NCBI GenBank assembly: GCA_047614125.1
Contig: JBLHHI010000036.1
Location: 1 to 27,159, forward strand
DNA from: JBLHHI01 sp047614125
GTDB lineage: Bacteria > Bacteroidota > Bacteroidia > NS11-12g > UBA9320
Direction: 5' to 3'
DNA length: 27,159 nt
Shown piece by piece: positions 1-6,948 of this stretch. Every line of letters begins with the position of its first letter. The first letter of the stretch is position 1. Made by a program: the position numbers and the translations under genes. The notes below the pieces were generated by a model, which was not told where the DNA came from, searched no databases, and saw only the letters and a program-made list of their open reading frames with translations.

Positions 1-28
1 AACCCTATTAGCTTCGTTGAAATCAGTC

Positions 29-46
29 GGTTTATAAACATAAACC
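29..46. repeat. Short inverted repeat downstream of hpd
   Basis: A 7-bp perfect stem (GGTTTAT / ATAAACC) with a 4-nt loop lies about 70 nt beyond the hpd stop codon. No T-run follows on the minus strand, so it is a poor candidate for an intrinsic terminator. The remainder of positions 1-115 holds no recognisable gene. Confidence 0.3.
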
Positions 47-80
47 TTCCTGTTTTCGCCTTACTACTTGGGTTCTATAC

Positions 81-117
81 AAATCTGAATTTGAAAAGAT
101 TAATCGAACTCAGGTTT
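81..117. repeat. Imperfect hairpin at the hpd stop, similar to one at 19090-19127
   Basis: Arms 81-92 and 106-117 pair over 12 positions with two G-T wobbles and one A-C mismatch, around a 13-nt loop. The right arm with part of the loop, 102-116, is an exact 15-nt match to the minus strand of 19092-19106. The left arms are also alike. The hairpin overlaps the hpd stop codon (116-118). It may be a hpd 3' end structure or a member of a dispersed palindromic repeat; only two copies are visible here. Confidence 0.35.
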
Positions 118-1240
118 AAAGATTCCCCCTTTTCTCCTGTTCGCGCTCGATTGATTCGAACAAGGCTTTAAAATTCCCTTTACCGAATGATTTAGCTCCC
201 ATGCGTTGAATTACTTCATAAAACAAGGTTGGACGATCTTCTACTGGCTTGGTAAAAATCTGCAACAAGTACCCTTCATCGTCTCGATCAACCAAGATGT
301 TTAACTTTTTCAAATCGGCTAAGTCTTCTTCTATTTCACCAACCCGGTCGAGCAAATTTTCATAATAGGTATCTGGAACTTGCAAAAACTCAATTCCACG
401 TCGTCTTAATTCTTCAACGGTATGAATGATGTCTTTGGTGGCCACGGCGATGTGCTGAACGCCGGGTCCGTTATAAAATTCGATGTATTCTTCAATTTGC
501 GACTTCTTCTTTCCATCGGCAGGTTCATTGATGGGGAATTTAACGTAACCGTTGCCATTTGAGACCACTTTAGACATCAAAGAAGAGTATTCCGTAGAAA
601 TGTCCTCATCGTCGAAGGTGAGCAATAATTTAAAGCCCAGAACGTCTTCATAGAACTTTACCCATTCGTTCATTTCTCCAAGGTTCACATTGCCAACACA
701 ATGATCTACATGCAAAAGACCCACAGGCACATTATCAAGCTTATGGCTTGGCTCTTCATAACCGGGCATAAACACTCCGTTGTAATTTCTTCGTTCTACA
801 AACTTGTGAATGGTTTCACCGTAGGTGTGAATGGCTGAAACCACAACTTCACCGTGTTCATCTTTAAAGGTGGTTGGTTCCATAAAGGGTTTTGCACCGC
901 GCTTAACAGTTTCGTTAAAAGACTTCGTGGCATCATCAACCCAAAGGCTCAAGAACTTAACACCATCTCCGTGCTGATCTACGTGGCGAGATATTTCACT
1001 TCCTTTGTGCATGGAAGTTGTAAGGATTATGGTTATCTTACCTTGGCGCAATACGTATGATGCACGGTCCCGTACACCGGTTTCTGGACCCGCATAGGCC
1101 ACCAGCTCGTAACCCCATGCAGATTGATAGTAATAGGCCGATTGTTTGGCGTTACCAACATAAAACTCTAAATGGTCGGTGCCATTGAGCGGTAAGAAAT
1201 CAACTTCTGCAGCGGTATCTGCCCACGACTCTCTTTTCAT
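116..1240 (-). CDS. hpd: 4-hydroxyphenylpyruvate dioxygenase (HPPD)
   Basis: A non-heme Fe(II) dioxygenase that turns 4-hydroxyphenylpyruvate into homogentisate in tyrosine catabolism; cytosolic. At 374 aa it is normal family length. It has the two vicinal-oxygen-chelate halves of HPPD: an N-terminal half starting near residue 20 (DHLEFYVGNA) and a catalytic C-terminal half from about 175. The expected iron ligands are visible: H180 in VDHCVGN, H263 in GVQHIA and E342 in LFYEVIQR, followed by the family signature GYLLQIFTKP (323-332) and SFGKGNFKALFE (351-362). The start is the ATG at 1240; the frame is intact. It is on the same strand as the ribosomal run but separated by a terminator and 217 bp. 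No homogentisate dioxygenase gene is visible before the window ends. Family assignment is firm. Confidence 0.96.
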   Translation of the reverse strand: MKRESWADTAAEVDFLPLNGTDHLEFYVGNAKQSAYYYQSAWGYELVAYAGPETGVRDRASYVLRQGKITIILTTSMHKGSEISRHVDQHGDGVKFLSLWVDDATKSFNETVKRGAKPFMEPTTFKDEHGEVVVSAIHTYGETIHKFVERRNYNGVFMPGYEEPSHKLDNVPVGLLHVDHCVGNVNLGEMNEWVKFYEDVLGFKLLLTFDDEDISTEYSSLMSKVVSNGNGYVKFPINEPADGKKKSQIEEYIEFYNGPGVQHIAVATKDIIHTVEELRRRGIEFLQVPDTYYENLLDRVGEIEEDLADLKKLNILVDRDDEGYLLQIFTKPVEDRPTLFYEVIQRMGAKSFGKGNFKALFESIEREQEKRGNL

Positions 1241-1258
1241 ACAAATTTATTAATCGTG

Positions 1259-1289
1259 CAAATATCTTTATTTTTTTGGGAGATGGAAA
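1259..1289 (-). promoter_or_regulatory. Possible hpd promoter
   Basis: On the minus strand TTTC (1289-1286), a 19-nt spacer and GATATTTG (1266-1259) resemble the Bacteroidota TTTG-N19-TAnnTTTG promoter with one mismatch in each box. It ends 18 nt before the hpd ATG. Moderate to weak support. Confidence 0.33.
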
Positions 1290-1292
1290 AAT

Positions 1293-1319
1293 GATTGCAG
1301 TCATAGTGACGGATTGCAG
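1293..1319. promoter_or_regulatory. Operator-like repeat array upstream of hpd
   Basis: Two direct copies of GATTGCAG (1293-1300 and 1312-1319) flank a GTCA-TAG-TGAC inverted repeat (1300-1310). The copies are 19 bp apart centre to centre. The array abuts the predicted -33 region of hpd on its upstream side, where an activator or repressor might bind. The regulator is unknown; the repeat itself is directly seen, its role is inferred. Confidence 0.35.
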
Positions 1320-1406
1320 ATAAAATACTGAGAAGTTCCATGGGCGAAGAATGGACTGGATGCTCACAAAATGAAGGCACAATCTGTCTTCGTGAATTTG
1401 CGGCAT

Positions 1407-1437
1407 AAAAAAGGTCCGGCATGCCGAACCCTTTTTT
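1407..1437 (-). terminator. Intrinsic terminator after rplQ, likely bidirectional
   Basis: A 7-bp GC-rich stem (with one T-G wobble read on the minus strand) around a CATG loop at 1413-1430 is flanked by A6 on the left (1407-1412) and T6 on the right (1432-1437). On the minus strand it reads as stem-loop then a T-run, 20 nt after the rplQ stop, so it should end the 32-gene ribosomal transcript. The matching A-run also gives it terminator form in the other direction. Confidence 0.85.
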
Positions 1438-1457
1438 ATTTTATTTCTAAGCGTTGT

Positions 1458-2060
1458 TTATGCTTCTTTTTCGTCGGTTGGTGTTTCACCAGCTTCGTTT
1501 TCTGCGGCAGGAGTTTCTTCAACTACTTCAGCAGAATCCACAACTTCCTCAACCACTTCAACCTTTGCTTCAACGGCCTTATCGGCTTTGGCAACAACCT
1601 CTTCAACAGCATCGGTCGCTTTCTTGCTTCCTCTACGAGTACGTTTACCTGGTTTAGCATCTGCTGCCTTAGCATTACTGGCCTTGTGCTCCAACATCAA
1701 TTCGTTAAAGTCAACAAGCTCAATCATACACATTTCGGCATTATCTCCCAAACGGTTGTGCGTTTTAAAAATTCGAGTATATCCACCCGGACGATCTGCA
1801 ACTTTTTCTGCAACCGTGGTAAACAATTCTTTCACTGCAAATTTATTTTGCAAATAACTAAAAACCGTTCTTCTAGAGTGTGTAGAATCGTCTTTTGCCT
1901 TTGTGATAAGCGGTTCAACGTACTTCTTTAACTCCTTTGCTTTAGCGGTTGTTGTAAAGATTCGCTTGCTGTTAATCAATGAAGTAGCCATATTCGACAA
2001 CATCGCAGAACGGTGTCCGTATTTTCTACTTAAGTGATTTATTTTATTTCCGTGTCTCAT
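1458..2060 (-). CDS. rplQ: 50S ribosomal protein L17 with charged C-terminal tail
   Basis: L17 binds 23S rRNA near the peptide exit side of the large subunit. The conserved core covers about residues 1-122, beginning MRHGNKINHLSRKYGHRSAM and including the RPGGYTRI segment at 90-97. After it comes a tail of roughly 75 residues: first basic (about 130-147, GKRTRRGSKK), then low-complexity and acidic, with about 18 Glu/Asp among the last 53 residues and many Ala and Val. The protein is 200 aa against about 120-130 in E. coli. Last gene of the ribosomal run, 37 nt after rpoA and followed by the terminator at 1407-1437. The tail's role is not known to me. Confidence 0.97.
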   Translation of the reverse strand: MRHGNKINHLSRKYGHRSAMLSNMATSLINSKRIFTTTAKAKELKKYVEPLITKAKDDSTHSRRTVFSYLQNKFAVKELFTTVAEKVADRPGGYTRIFKTHNRLGDNAEMCMIELVDFNELMLEHKASNAKAADAKPGKRTRRGSKKATDAVEEVVAKADKAVEAKVEVVEEVVDSAEVVEETPAAENEAGETPTDEKEA

Positions 2061-2097
2061 TTTCTTTAATCTATTCTATCTAACTGCCCAATTGCAA

Positions 2098-3090
2098 TCA
2101 CTCGTCATCGAGGTTATATTTTGCAACATCCATTCCAAAGTTCAAGCCCTTCTCACGAACAAACTCTTCCAACTCGGTCAGTGATTTTTTGCCAAAGTTT
2201 CTGAACTTCAATAAATCTTCGATGTTGTAGCTTACCAACTCGCCTAAGGTTCTGATTTCAGCTGCTTTTAAACAGTTGTAAGCTCGAACAGACAAATCAA
2301 GATCCGCCAATGAAGTTTTAAGAATCTTACGCATATGAAGCGTATTCTCATCTACTTCAGCCGTTTTAGTTTTCACTTGGCTATCCAGCAAGATGCTTTC
2401 ATCTGAGAACAACACTAAGTGTTGAATCATAATTTTAGCAGCCTCTTTCAAGGCATCTTCTGGGTGGATGGATCCATCGGTGCTTACCTCAAAAACAAGT
2501 TTCTCGTAATCCGTTCTTTGCTCAACACGAAAATCTTCTACTCGAAACTTAACATTTGTAATTGGTGTAAAGATCGAATCAATTGGAACAAGGCCAATGG
2601 GAGCGTCCGCTGGAAGGTTTTCTTCCGATGGAACATACCCTCTACCTTTATCAATCGTTAATTCAATTTCGAAGTTTACAAATGGCTCCATTGTGCAAAT
2701 CACTTTTTCAGGATTCAACACTTCAAAAGAATTTGTATAGCGAGTAATATCACCCGCTGTAAAAACATCTTTACCTTTAAGCGAGATGTAAATCTTCTCA
2801 ACCTCATGACCTTCAACAATCCGTTTAAAACGAACTTGTTTCATGTTCAATATGATCTCGGTTACGTCTTCGCTCACCCCTTTGATGGTGCTGAATTCGT
2901 GATCTACCCCCGGCATTTTTATTGAAGTAATTGCATATCCCTCCAACGAAGAAAGTAAGATTCTTCGCATAGCGTTACCAACGGTAACTCCATATCCTTT
3001 TTCAAGAGGAGAAAATTCGAACAGACCGTAATTGTCTGTTTCTTTGTGCATGATTACCTTATCAGGCTTTTGAAAATCTAATATTGCCAT
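2098..3090 (-). CDS. rpoA: DNA-directed RNA polymerase subunit alpha
   Basis: The alpha subunit forms the assembly dimer of RNA polymerase and contacts upstream DNA and activators. The 330-aa protein has the N-terminal dimerisation domain (about 1-230), with the signature GYGVTVGNAMRRILLSSLEG near residues 33-52. The C-terminal domain (about 255-325) has helix-hairpin-helix elements: LDLSVRAYNCLKAA, TLGELV and LLKFRNFGKKSLTELEE. The last residues (NLDDE) are acidic. It sits between rpsD (20 nt upstream) and rplQ (37 nt downstream), the conserved alpha-operon order, so polymerase and ribosome production are transcriptionally linked. Confidence 0.98.
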   Translation of the reverse strand: MAILDFQKPDKVIMHKETDNYGLFEFSPLEKGYGVTVGNAMRRILLSSLEGYAITSIKMPGVDHEFSTIKGVSEDVTEIILNMKQVRFKRIVEGHEVEKIYISLKGKDVFTAGDITRYTNSFEVLNPEKVICTMEPFVNFEIELTIDKGRGYVPSEENLPADAPIGLVPIDSIFTPITNVKFRVEDFRVEQRTDYEKLVFEVSTDGSIHPEDALKEAAKIMIQHLVLFSDESILLDSQVKTKTAEVDENTLHMRKILKTSLADLDLSVRAYNCLKAAEIRTLGELVSYNIEDLLKFRNFGKKSLTELEEFVREKGLNFGMDVAKYNLDDE

Positions 3091-3110
3091 CTTTTCTATT
3101 GTGTTAAGGA

Positions 3111-3713
3111 TTATTTAGAATACAATTCTACGATTAACTGCTCCTTGATATTCTCAGGAATTTCAGTCCGCTCTGGGTAATTAAGGAAGGTGCCACTGTA
3201 GGTAGCCGAATCCCATGTTATCCAACTAAAAGAACCTCTTGATGCAAGCGATTCATTAATAAACTCAATTGATTTTGATTTCTCACGAACCGAGATAACA
3301 TCGCCCGGTTTAATTTGGCAAGAAGCCACGTTAGTAACAACACCGTTCAACATTAAATGTTTATGAGCAACCAATTGGCGTGCGCCACGTCTGGTTTTAG
3401 CAATGCCCAATCGGTACACAGTGTTATCCAAACGGCTTTCCAAAAACTTCAATAAATTTTCTCCGGTAATACCTTTTTTACGGGCAGCTTTCTGAAAAGT
3501 ATTGGCAAATTGCTTCTCCAATACACCGTAGGTATATTTTGCTTTTTGCTTTTCGGCCAATTGCATTGAATATTCCGATTTCTTACCCCTTCTGCGCGCA
3601 TTTCCGTGCATACCTGGTGGGTAATTCTTTCTGTCTAACACCTTGTCTGGGCCAAAAATTGGCTCCTTAAACTTACGTGCTATCTTAGACTTTGGGCCTG
3701 TATATCTTGCCAT
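3111..3713 (-). CDS. rpsD: 30S ribosomal protein S4
   Basis: S4 nucleates assembly of the 16S rRNA 5' domain. The 200-aa protein begins MARYTGPKSKIARKF and carries the S4 RNA-binding domain (about 90-150), including SRLDNTVYRLGIAKTRRGAR and AHKHLMLNGVV. The N-terminal region lacks the CxxC-type cysteine cluster of zinc-binding S4; the only cysteine is near residue 132. It is therefore the zinc-free form. S4 is the autogenous repressor of the alpha operon in enterobacteria; no matching leader was recognised here. It lies 39 nt after rpsK and 20 nt before rpoA. Confidence 0.98.
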   Translation of the reverse strand: MARYTGPKSKIARKFKEPIFGPDKVLDRKNYPPGMHGNARRRGKKSEYSMQLAEKQKAKYTYGVLEKQFANTFQKAARKKGITGENLLKFLESRLDNTVYRLGIAKTRRGARQLVAHKHLMLNGVVTNVASCQIKPGDVISVREKSKSIEFINESLASRGSFSWITWDSATYSGTFLNYPERTEIPENIKEQLIVELYSK

Positions 3714-3752
3714 TTATCTCGTTTGTTGAATTAATCAGTCTCTATATAAATA

Positions 3753-4142
3753 TTAAACTCTTCTACGCTTCGATGGTCTGCAACCATTGTGCGGCAATGG
3801 AGTTACATCCGTAATAGACATAACTTCAATGTTAAAGTTCTGAAGTGTACGAATAGCCGACTCTCTCCCGGCACCTGGTCCTTTAACAAACACATGCACC
3901 TTTCTCAAACCGGCATCTGATGCCATTTTAGCGCAATCCTGACACGCGGTTTGACCTGCGTACGGTGTATTTTTCTTAGAACCTCTAAATCCCATTTTAC
4001 CAGCACTCGACCAAGAAATTACTTGTCCTTGTGCATTGGTAATTGAAATTAGTAAATTGTTAAATGTTGCCTTGATGTGCACTTGCCCAACGGCTTCAAC
4101 ATTTACCTTTCTTTTTTTGGTTACCTTTTTTGCGGTTGCCAT
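3753..4142 (-). CDS. rpsK: 30S ribosomal protein S11
   Basis: S11 is part of the small-subunit platform that contacts the mRNA exit path and E site. The 129-aa protein shows the family hallmarks: HIKATFNNLLISITNAQGQV near residues 22-41, GPGAGRESAIRTLQ, and the conserved C-terminus DVTPLPHNGCRPSKRRRV. The basic N-terminus (ATAKKVTKKRK) is typical. It lies 19 nt after rpsM and 39 nt before rpsD in the conserved order rpsM-rpsK-rpsD-rpoA-rplQ. Confidence 0.98.
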   Translation of the reverse strand: MATAKKVTKKRKVNVEAVGQVHIKATFNNLLISITNAQGQVISWSSAGKMGFRGSKKNTPYAGQTACQDCAKMASDAGLRKVHVFVKGPGAGRESAIRTLQNFNIEVMSITDVTPLPHNGCRPSKRRRV

Positions 4143-4161
4143 CTTTACTCTATTGAATTAA

Positions 4162-4539
4162 TTATTTCGTAGCCTTTTTCTTACCAGCAACAGTTTTACG
4201 CTTTCCTTTACGTGTTCTGCTGTTGTTCTTTGTTCTCTGTCCGCGCAATGGAAGACCTTTACGATGACGAAGTCCACGGTAACAACCGATGTCCATCATT
4301 CGTTTGATATTCATTTGCGTTTGAGATCTCAACTCTCCTTCAACCGTTATATCATCGGTGATGTATTGACGTATTCCGGCTACTTCATCGTCATTCCAAT
4401 CTTGAACCACTTTGTTGTGATCAACGCCTAATTTGTTCAAAATCTCTTGCGACTTTGACAATCCGATGCCGTATATATAGGTTAAACCAATTACGCCTCT
4501 TTTATTTTTGGGTAAATCAACCCCTGAAATCCTTGCCAT
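4162..4539 (-). CDS. rpsM: 30S ribosomal protein S13
   Basis: S13 sits in the head of the small subunit, contacts the P-site tRNA and forms bridges to the large subunit. The 125-aa protein begins MARISGVDLPKNKRGVIGLT and has the helix-two-turn-helix region with YIYGIGLSKSQEIL. The basic tail contains GLRHRKGLPLRGQRTKNNS and ends in Lys-rich sequence. It lies 9 nt after rpmJ. Confidence 0.98.
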   Translation of the reverse strand: MARISGVDLPKNKRGVIGLTYIYGIGLSKSQEILNKLGVDHNKVVQDWNDDEVAGIRQYITDDITVEGELRSQTQMNIKRMMDIGCYRGLRHRKGLPLRGQRTKNNSRTRKGKRKTVAGKKKATK

Positions 4540-4548
4540 CTTGAAATA

Positions 4549-4665
4549 TTAACCTTGTCGTTGTTTAAATTTTGGATTTTTCTTGTTGATCACGTAAATC
4601 TTTCCTTTACGTTTAACAATCTTGCAATCCACACTTCTCTTCTTTACAGCAGCTGTAACTTTCAT
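4549..4665 (-). CDS. rpmJ: 50S ribosomal protein L36, zinc-free form
   Basis: A 38-aa gene translated directly from the minus strand: it begins MKVTAAVKKRSVDCKIVKR and ends KFKQRQG. Start, length and ending all match L36. In the zinc-binding form a ribbon is made by C11, C14, C27 and H33. Here these positions are Ser, Cys, Asn and Phe, so only C14 remains and zinc binding is very unlikely. It lies 3 nt after infA and 9 nt before rpsM, the conserved infA-rpmJ-rpsM order, which supports it as a functional gene. Confidence 0.95.
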   Translation of the reverse strand: MKVTAAVKKRSVDCKIVKRKGKIYVINKKNPKFKQRQG

Positions 4666-4668
4666 TAT

Positions 4669-4887
4669 TTATTTGTATCTGTATGTAATTCTTCCTCTTG
4701 TCAAATCGTAGGGGCTCATCTCAACTTGAACCTTATCTCCTGGCAGAATTCGTATGTAGTGCATACGCATTTTACCAGATATGGTGGCGATGATAACATG
4801 TCCGTTTTCAAGCTCTACACGGAACATTGCGTTCGATAGGGCCTCGGTAATCGTACCATCTTGTTTTATTGAGTCTTGTTTTGCCAT
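4669..4887 (-). CDS. infA: Translation initiation factor IF-1
   Basis: IF-1 binds the ribosomal A site during initiation and assists IF-2 and IF-3. The 72-aa protein is a single OB-fold of standard length, beginning MAKQDSIKQDGTITEALSN and containing MFRVELENGHVIIATISGKM, then the conserved IRILPGDKVQVEMSPYDLTR and GRITYRYK. It lies 56 nt after secY, the largest spacer in the run, which contains a candidate promoter, and 3 nt before rpmJ. Confidence 0.98.
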   Translation of the reverse strand: MAKQDSIKQDGTITEALSNAMFRVELENGHVIIATISGKMRMHYIRILPGDKVQVEMSPYDLTRGRITYRYK

Positions 4888-4904
4888 CTGTTATTTAAGG
4901 GCTG

Positions 4905-4936
4905 CGAAATTAGCAATTATTTCTGTCAATTTCAAA
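4905..4936 (-). promoter_or_regulatory. Possible internal promoter before infA
   Basis: In the secY-infA spacer the minus strand reads TTTG (4936-4933), a 20-nt spacer and TAATTTCG (4912-4905). This is one mismatch from the Bacteroidota TTTG-N19/20-TAnnTTTG pattern. It could give infA, rpmJ and the alpha-operon genes extra transcription independent of the promoter before rpsL. Confidence 0.38.
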
Positions 4937-4943
4937 AGCTAAA

Positions 4944-6299
4944 TTAACCGGTAATTGTACCACCCGATGATGTCCTACCTTTTATTCTTCCACCTTTCAT
5001 CAAACCGTCGTAATGACGCATCATAAGGTGACTTTCAACTTGTTGCAAAGTATCCAAAACTACACCTACTAAAATCAGTAGGGAAGTACCTCCAAAGAAT
5101 TGTGCAAACTGTGTATTTGCGCCACCTATTACAGCAAAGGCTGGAAAGATGGATACAAAGCCTAGAAATATTGCTCCAGGGAGGGTAATTCTCGACATTA
5201 TACTATCTACAAAATTTGCGGTTGCTTTGCCTGGTTTAACACCGGGAATAAAGCCCCCGTTCCTTTTTAAATCATCAGAAATTTGGGTTGGGTTAATGGT
5301 GATGGCCGTATAGAAATATGTAAACAGCACAATCATCACAAAGAACAACGCATTATATCCAAAGGATGTAAAATCGGCAAATGAGTTGAACACGCCTGCC
5401 ATGGAAGGATTATCTGCAAACAAACCAGAAACACTTGCCGGGATGAACATCAAAGCTTGCGCAAAGATAATGGGCATTACACCCGCAGCGTTTACTTTAA
5501 GCGGCAAGTACTGACGTACTCCACCGTATTGTCTGTTTCCAACAATTCGTTTTGCATATTGAACCGGAATTCTACGTGTGCCCTGAACCAGCAGGATGAC
5601 GGAGAGAATAACCAGCAACCAAATCACCATCTCAATTACAAAGAAGATGGGTCCACCGGCTCCACCAAACTTAGAAGCCACTTCGGCTAACAAGGCGGTA
5701 GGAAGTTGAGATATAATACCCACCATAATGATGAGTGATATACCATTACCCAACCCACGATCGGTAATACGTTCGCCCAGCCACATGGTAAACATGGTGC
5801 CCGCAACCAGTACACATACCGCAGAGAACATGAACAAGCCTGGGCTCATTCCCGGCATAATTGCCGCTCCTTTAGTATTTTGAAAGTTGATTAAGTAACT
5901 AAATGCCTGAACTGCAGTAATTGCAATGGTCAGATATCTGGTTATTTGATTCATTTTTCGTCGGCCATCTTCGCCCTCTTTCGACATTTTTTGGAAAGAT
6001 GGAACGGCAATGGTTAACAATTGAACAACAATCGATGCCGAAATGTATGGCATGATACCTAAGGCAAAAATGGATGCTCTTTCAAAAGCTCCACCCGCAA
6101 AGGTATCGATGAGGCCTAAAAGGCCTTTAGCGCCACCACTGGCATTGTTTATGTCATCTAATATGAGTTTGTCGACACCAGGAATTCGAATAAAAGTTCC
6201 TACTCTAAAAACAGCCAATAGCAACAAGGTGTTAACTATTCGAGTTCTCAACTCCTCAATGCTAAAAATATTCTTAACGGTCTCTATAAACTTCTTCAT
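4944..6299 (-). CDS. secY: Preprotein translocase channel subunit SecY
   Basis: SecY forms the protein-conducting channel of the Sec system in the inner membrane. The 451-aa protein has about ten hydrophobic spans. Family segments include RTLLLLAVFRVGTFIRIPGV-type sequence near the N-terminus (about 18-42), the GLGNGISLIIMVGI stretch after span 4, and the cytoplasmic loop GTRRIPVQYAKRIVG, which helps bind ribosome and SecA. The C-terminus is Gly/Ser/Thr-rich. It follows rplO by 5 nt. In many Bacteroidota and Gram-positives a methionine aminopeptidase gene (map) follows secY; here infA follows directly. Confidence 0.98.
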   Translation of the reverse strand: MKKFIETVKNIFSIEELRTRIVNTLLLLAVFRVGTFIRIPGVDKLILDDINNASGGAKGLLGLIDTFAGGAFERASIFALGIMPYISASIVVQLLTIAVPSFQKMSKEGEDGRRKMNQITRYLTIAITAVQAFSYLINFQNTKGAAIMPGMSPGLFMFSAVCVLVAGTMFTMWLGERITDRGLGNGISLIIMVGIISQLPTALLAEVASKFGGAGGPIFFVIEMVIWLLVILSVILLVQGTRRIPVQYAKRIVGNRQYGGVRQYLPLKVNAAGVMPIIFAQALMFIPASVSGLFADNPSMAGVFNSFADFTSFGYNALFFVMIVLFTYFYTAITINPTQISDDLKRNGGFIPGVKPGKATANFVDSIMSRITLPGAIFLGFVSIFPAFAVIGGANTQFAQFFGGTSLLILVGVVLDTLQQVESHLMMRHYDGLMKGGRIKGRTSSGGTITG

Positions 6300-6304
6300 G
6301 ATGA

Positions 6305-6751
6305 TTAAATCGATTCGGTGCTTCCTCCAGCCTTTTCAATGGCTTCTTTAGCAGAAGCTGAAAAAGCATGTGCTTTAATGGTGATACCTGATTTTAGTTC
6401 TCCTCGTGAAAGAACCTTGATCTTTTCAGTTTTCGAAATCAAATTAGCTGCATGTAAAGCTTCCGGAGTAATTTCTGTGAACTTATACTTGTCAATTAAT
6501 TCTTGAAGTTTATCTAAGTTGAATGCTGTGTATTCTACTCTGAAAGGGTTCTTGAAACCACGTTTTGGCAAACGTCGTTGGATTGGCATTTGCCCTCCCT
6601 CGAATCCAGCCTTACGGCTATAACCCGTTCTTGACTGTGCTCCTTTATGACCTTTGGTTGAAGTGCCTCCTCTACCAGAACCTTGTCCGCGACCAATTCT
6701 TTTGCGGTTTTTGGTCGACCCTTCTGCCGGTTTTAAATTACTTAAATCCAT
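6305..6751 (-). CDS. rplO: 50S ribosomal protein L15
   Basis: L15 is a late-assembly large-subunit protein. The 148-aa protein begins MDLSNLKPAEGS and has the long Gly/Arg-rich N-terminal extension RKRIGRGQGSGRGGTSTKGH, then GFEGGQMPIQRRLPKRGF. A TTG at 6763 would add four residues, but the ATG at 6751 gives the family start and lies 1 nt after the rpmD stop, consistent with translational coupling. Followed by secY after 5 nt. Confidence 0.97.
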   Translation of the reverse strand: MDLSNLKPAEGSTKNRKRIGRGQGSGRGGTSTKGHKGAQSRTGYSRKAGFEGGQMPIQRRLPKRGFKNPFRVEYTAFNLDKLQELIDKYKFTEITPEALHAANLISKTEKIKVLSRGELKSGITIKAHAFSASAKEAIEKAGGSTESI

Positions 6752-6752
6752 C

Positions 6753-6929
6753 TTACTTTTCAACTTTTACCAAATGACTAACCTTTCGAATCATACCCAA
6801 TACAGCTGGCGTTGCTTCCATCTCATTCGATTGATTCATCTTTCTCAGACCTAAAGCTTCCATTGTTCTTTTCTGATCAAATGGACGCTTAATGGTACTT
6901 TTTATCTGGGTAACTTTCACTTTTGCCAT
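6753..6929 (-). CDS. rpmD: 50S ribosomal protein L30
   Basis: A 58-aa gene read directly from the minus strand: it begins MAKVKVTQIKSTIKRPFDQK, continues RTMEALGLRKMNQS, and ends in VLGMIRKVSHLVKVEK. These are the L30 landmarks (ferredoxin-like fold, conserved TMEALGLRK-type turn, C-terminal HLVKV), and the length is typical. It sits between rpsE (19 nt) and rplO (1 nt), the conserved rpsE-rpmD-rplO order. Confidence 0.96.
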   Translation of the reverse strand: MAKVKVTQIKSTIKRPFDQKRTMEALGLRKMNQSNEMEATPAVLGMIRKVSHLVKVEK

Positions 6930-6948
6930 TGCTTGATTTTTACCTATC

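Noticed and set aside
1371..1931. Plus-strand open frame of 186 codons
   Set aside because: It is antisense to rplQ and its terminator, has low-complexity Phe/Cys-rich sequence from the opposite strand of coding DNA, and shows no family pattern.
4555..4839. Plus-strand frame of 94 codons over rpmJ and infA
   Set aside because: It is antisense to two well-supported genes and has no recognisable features.
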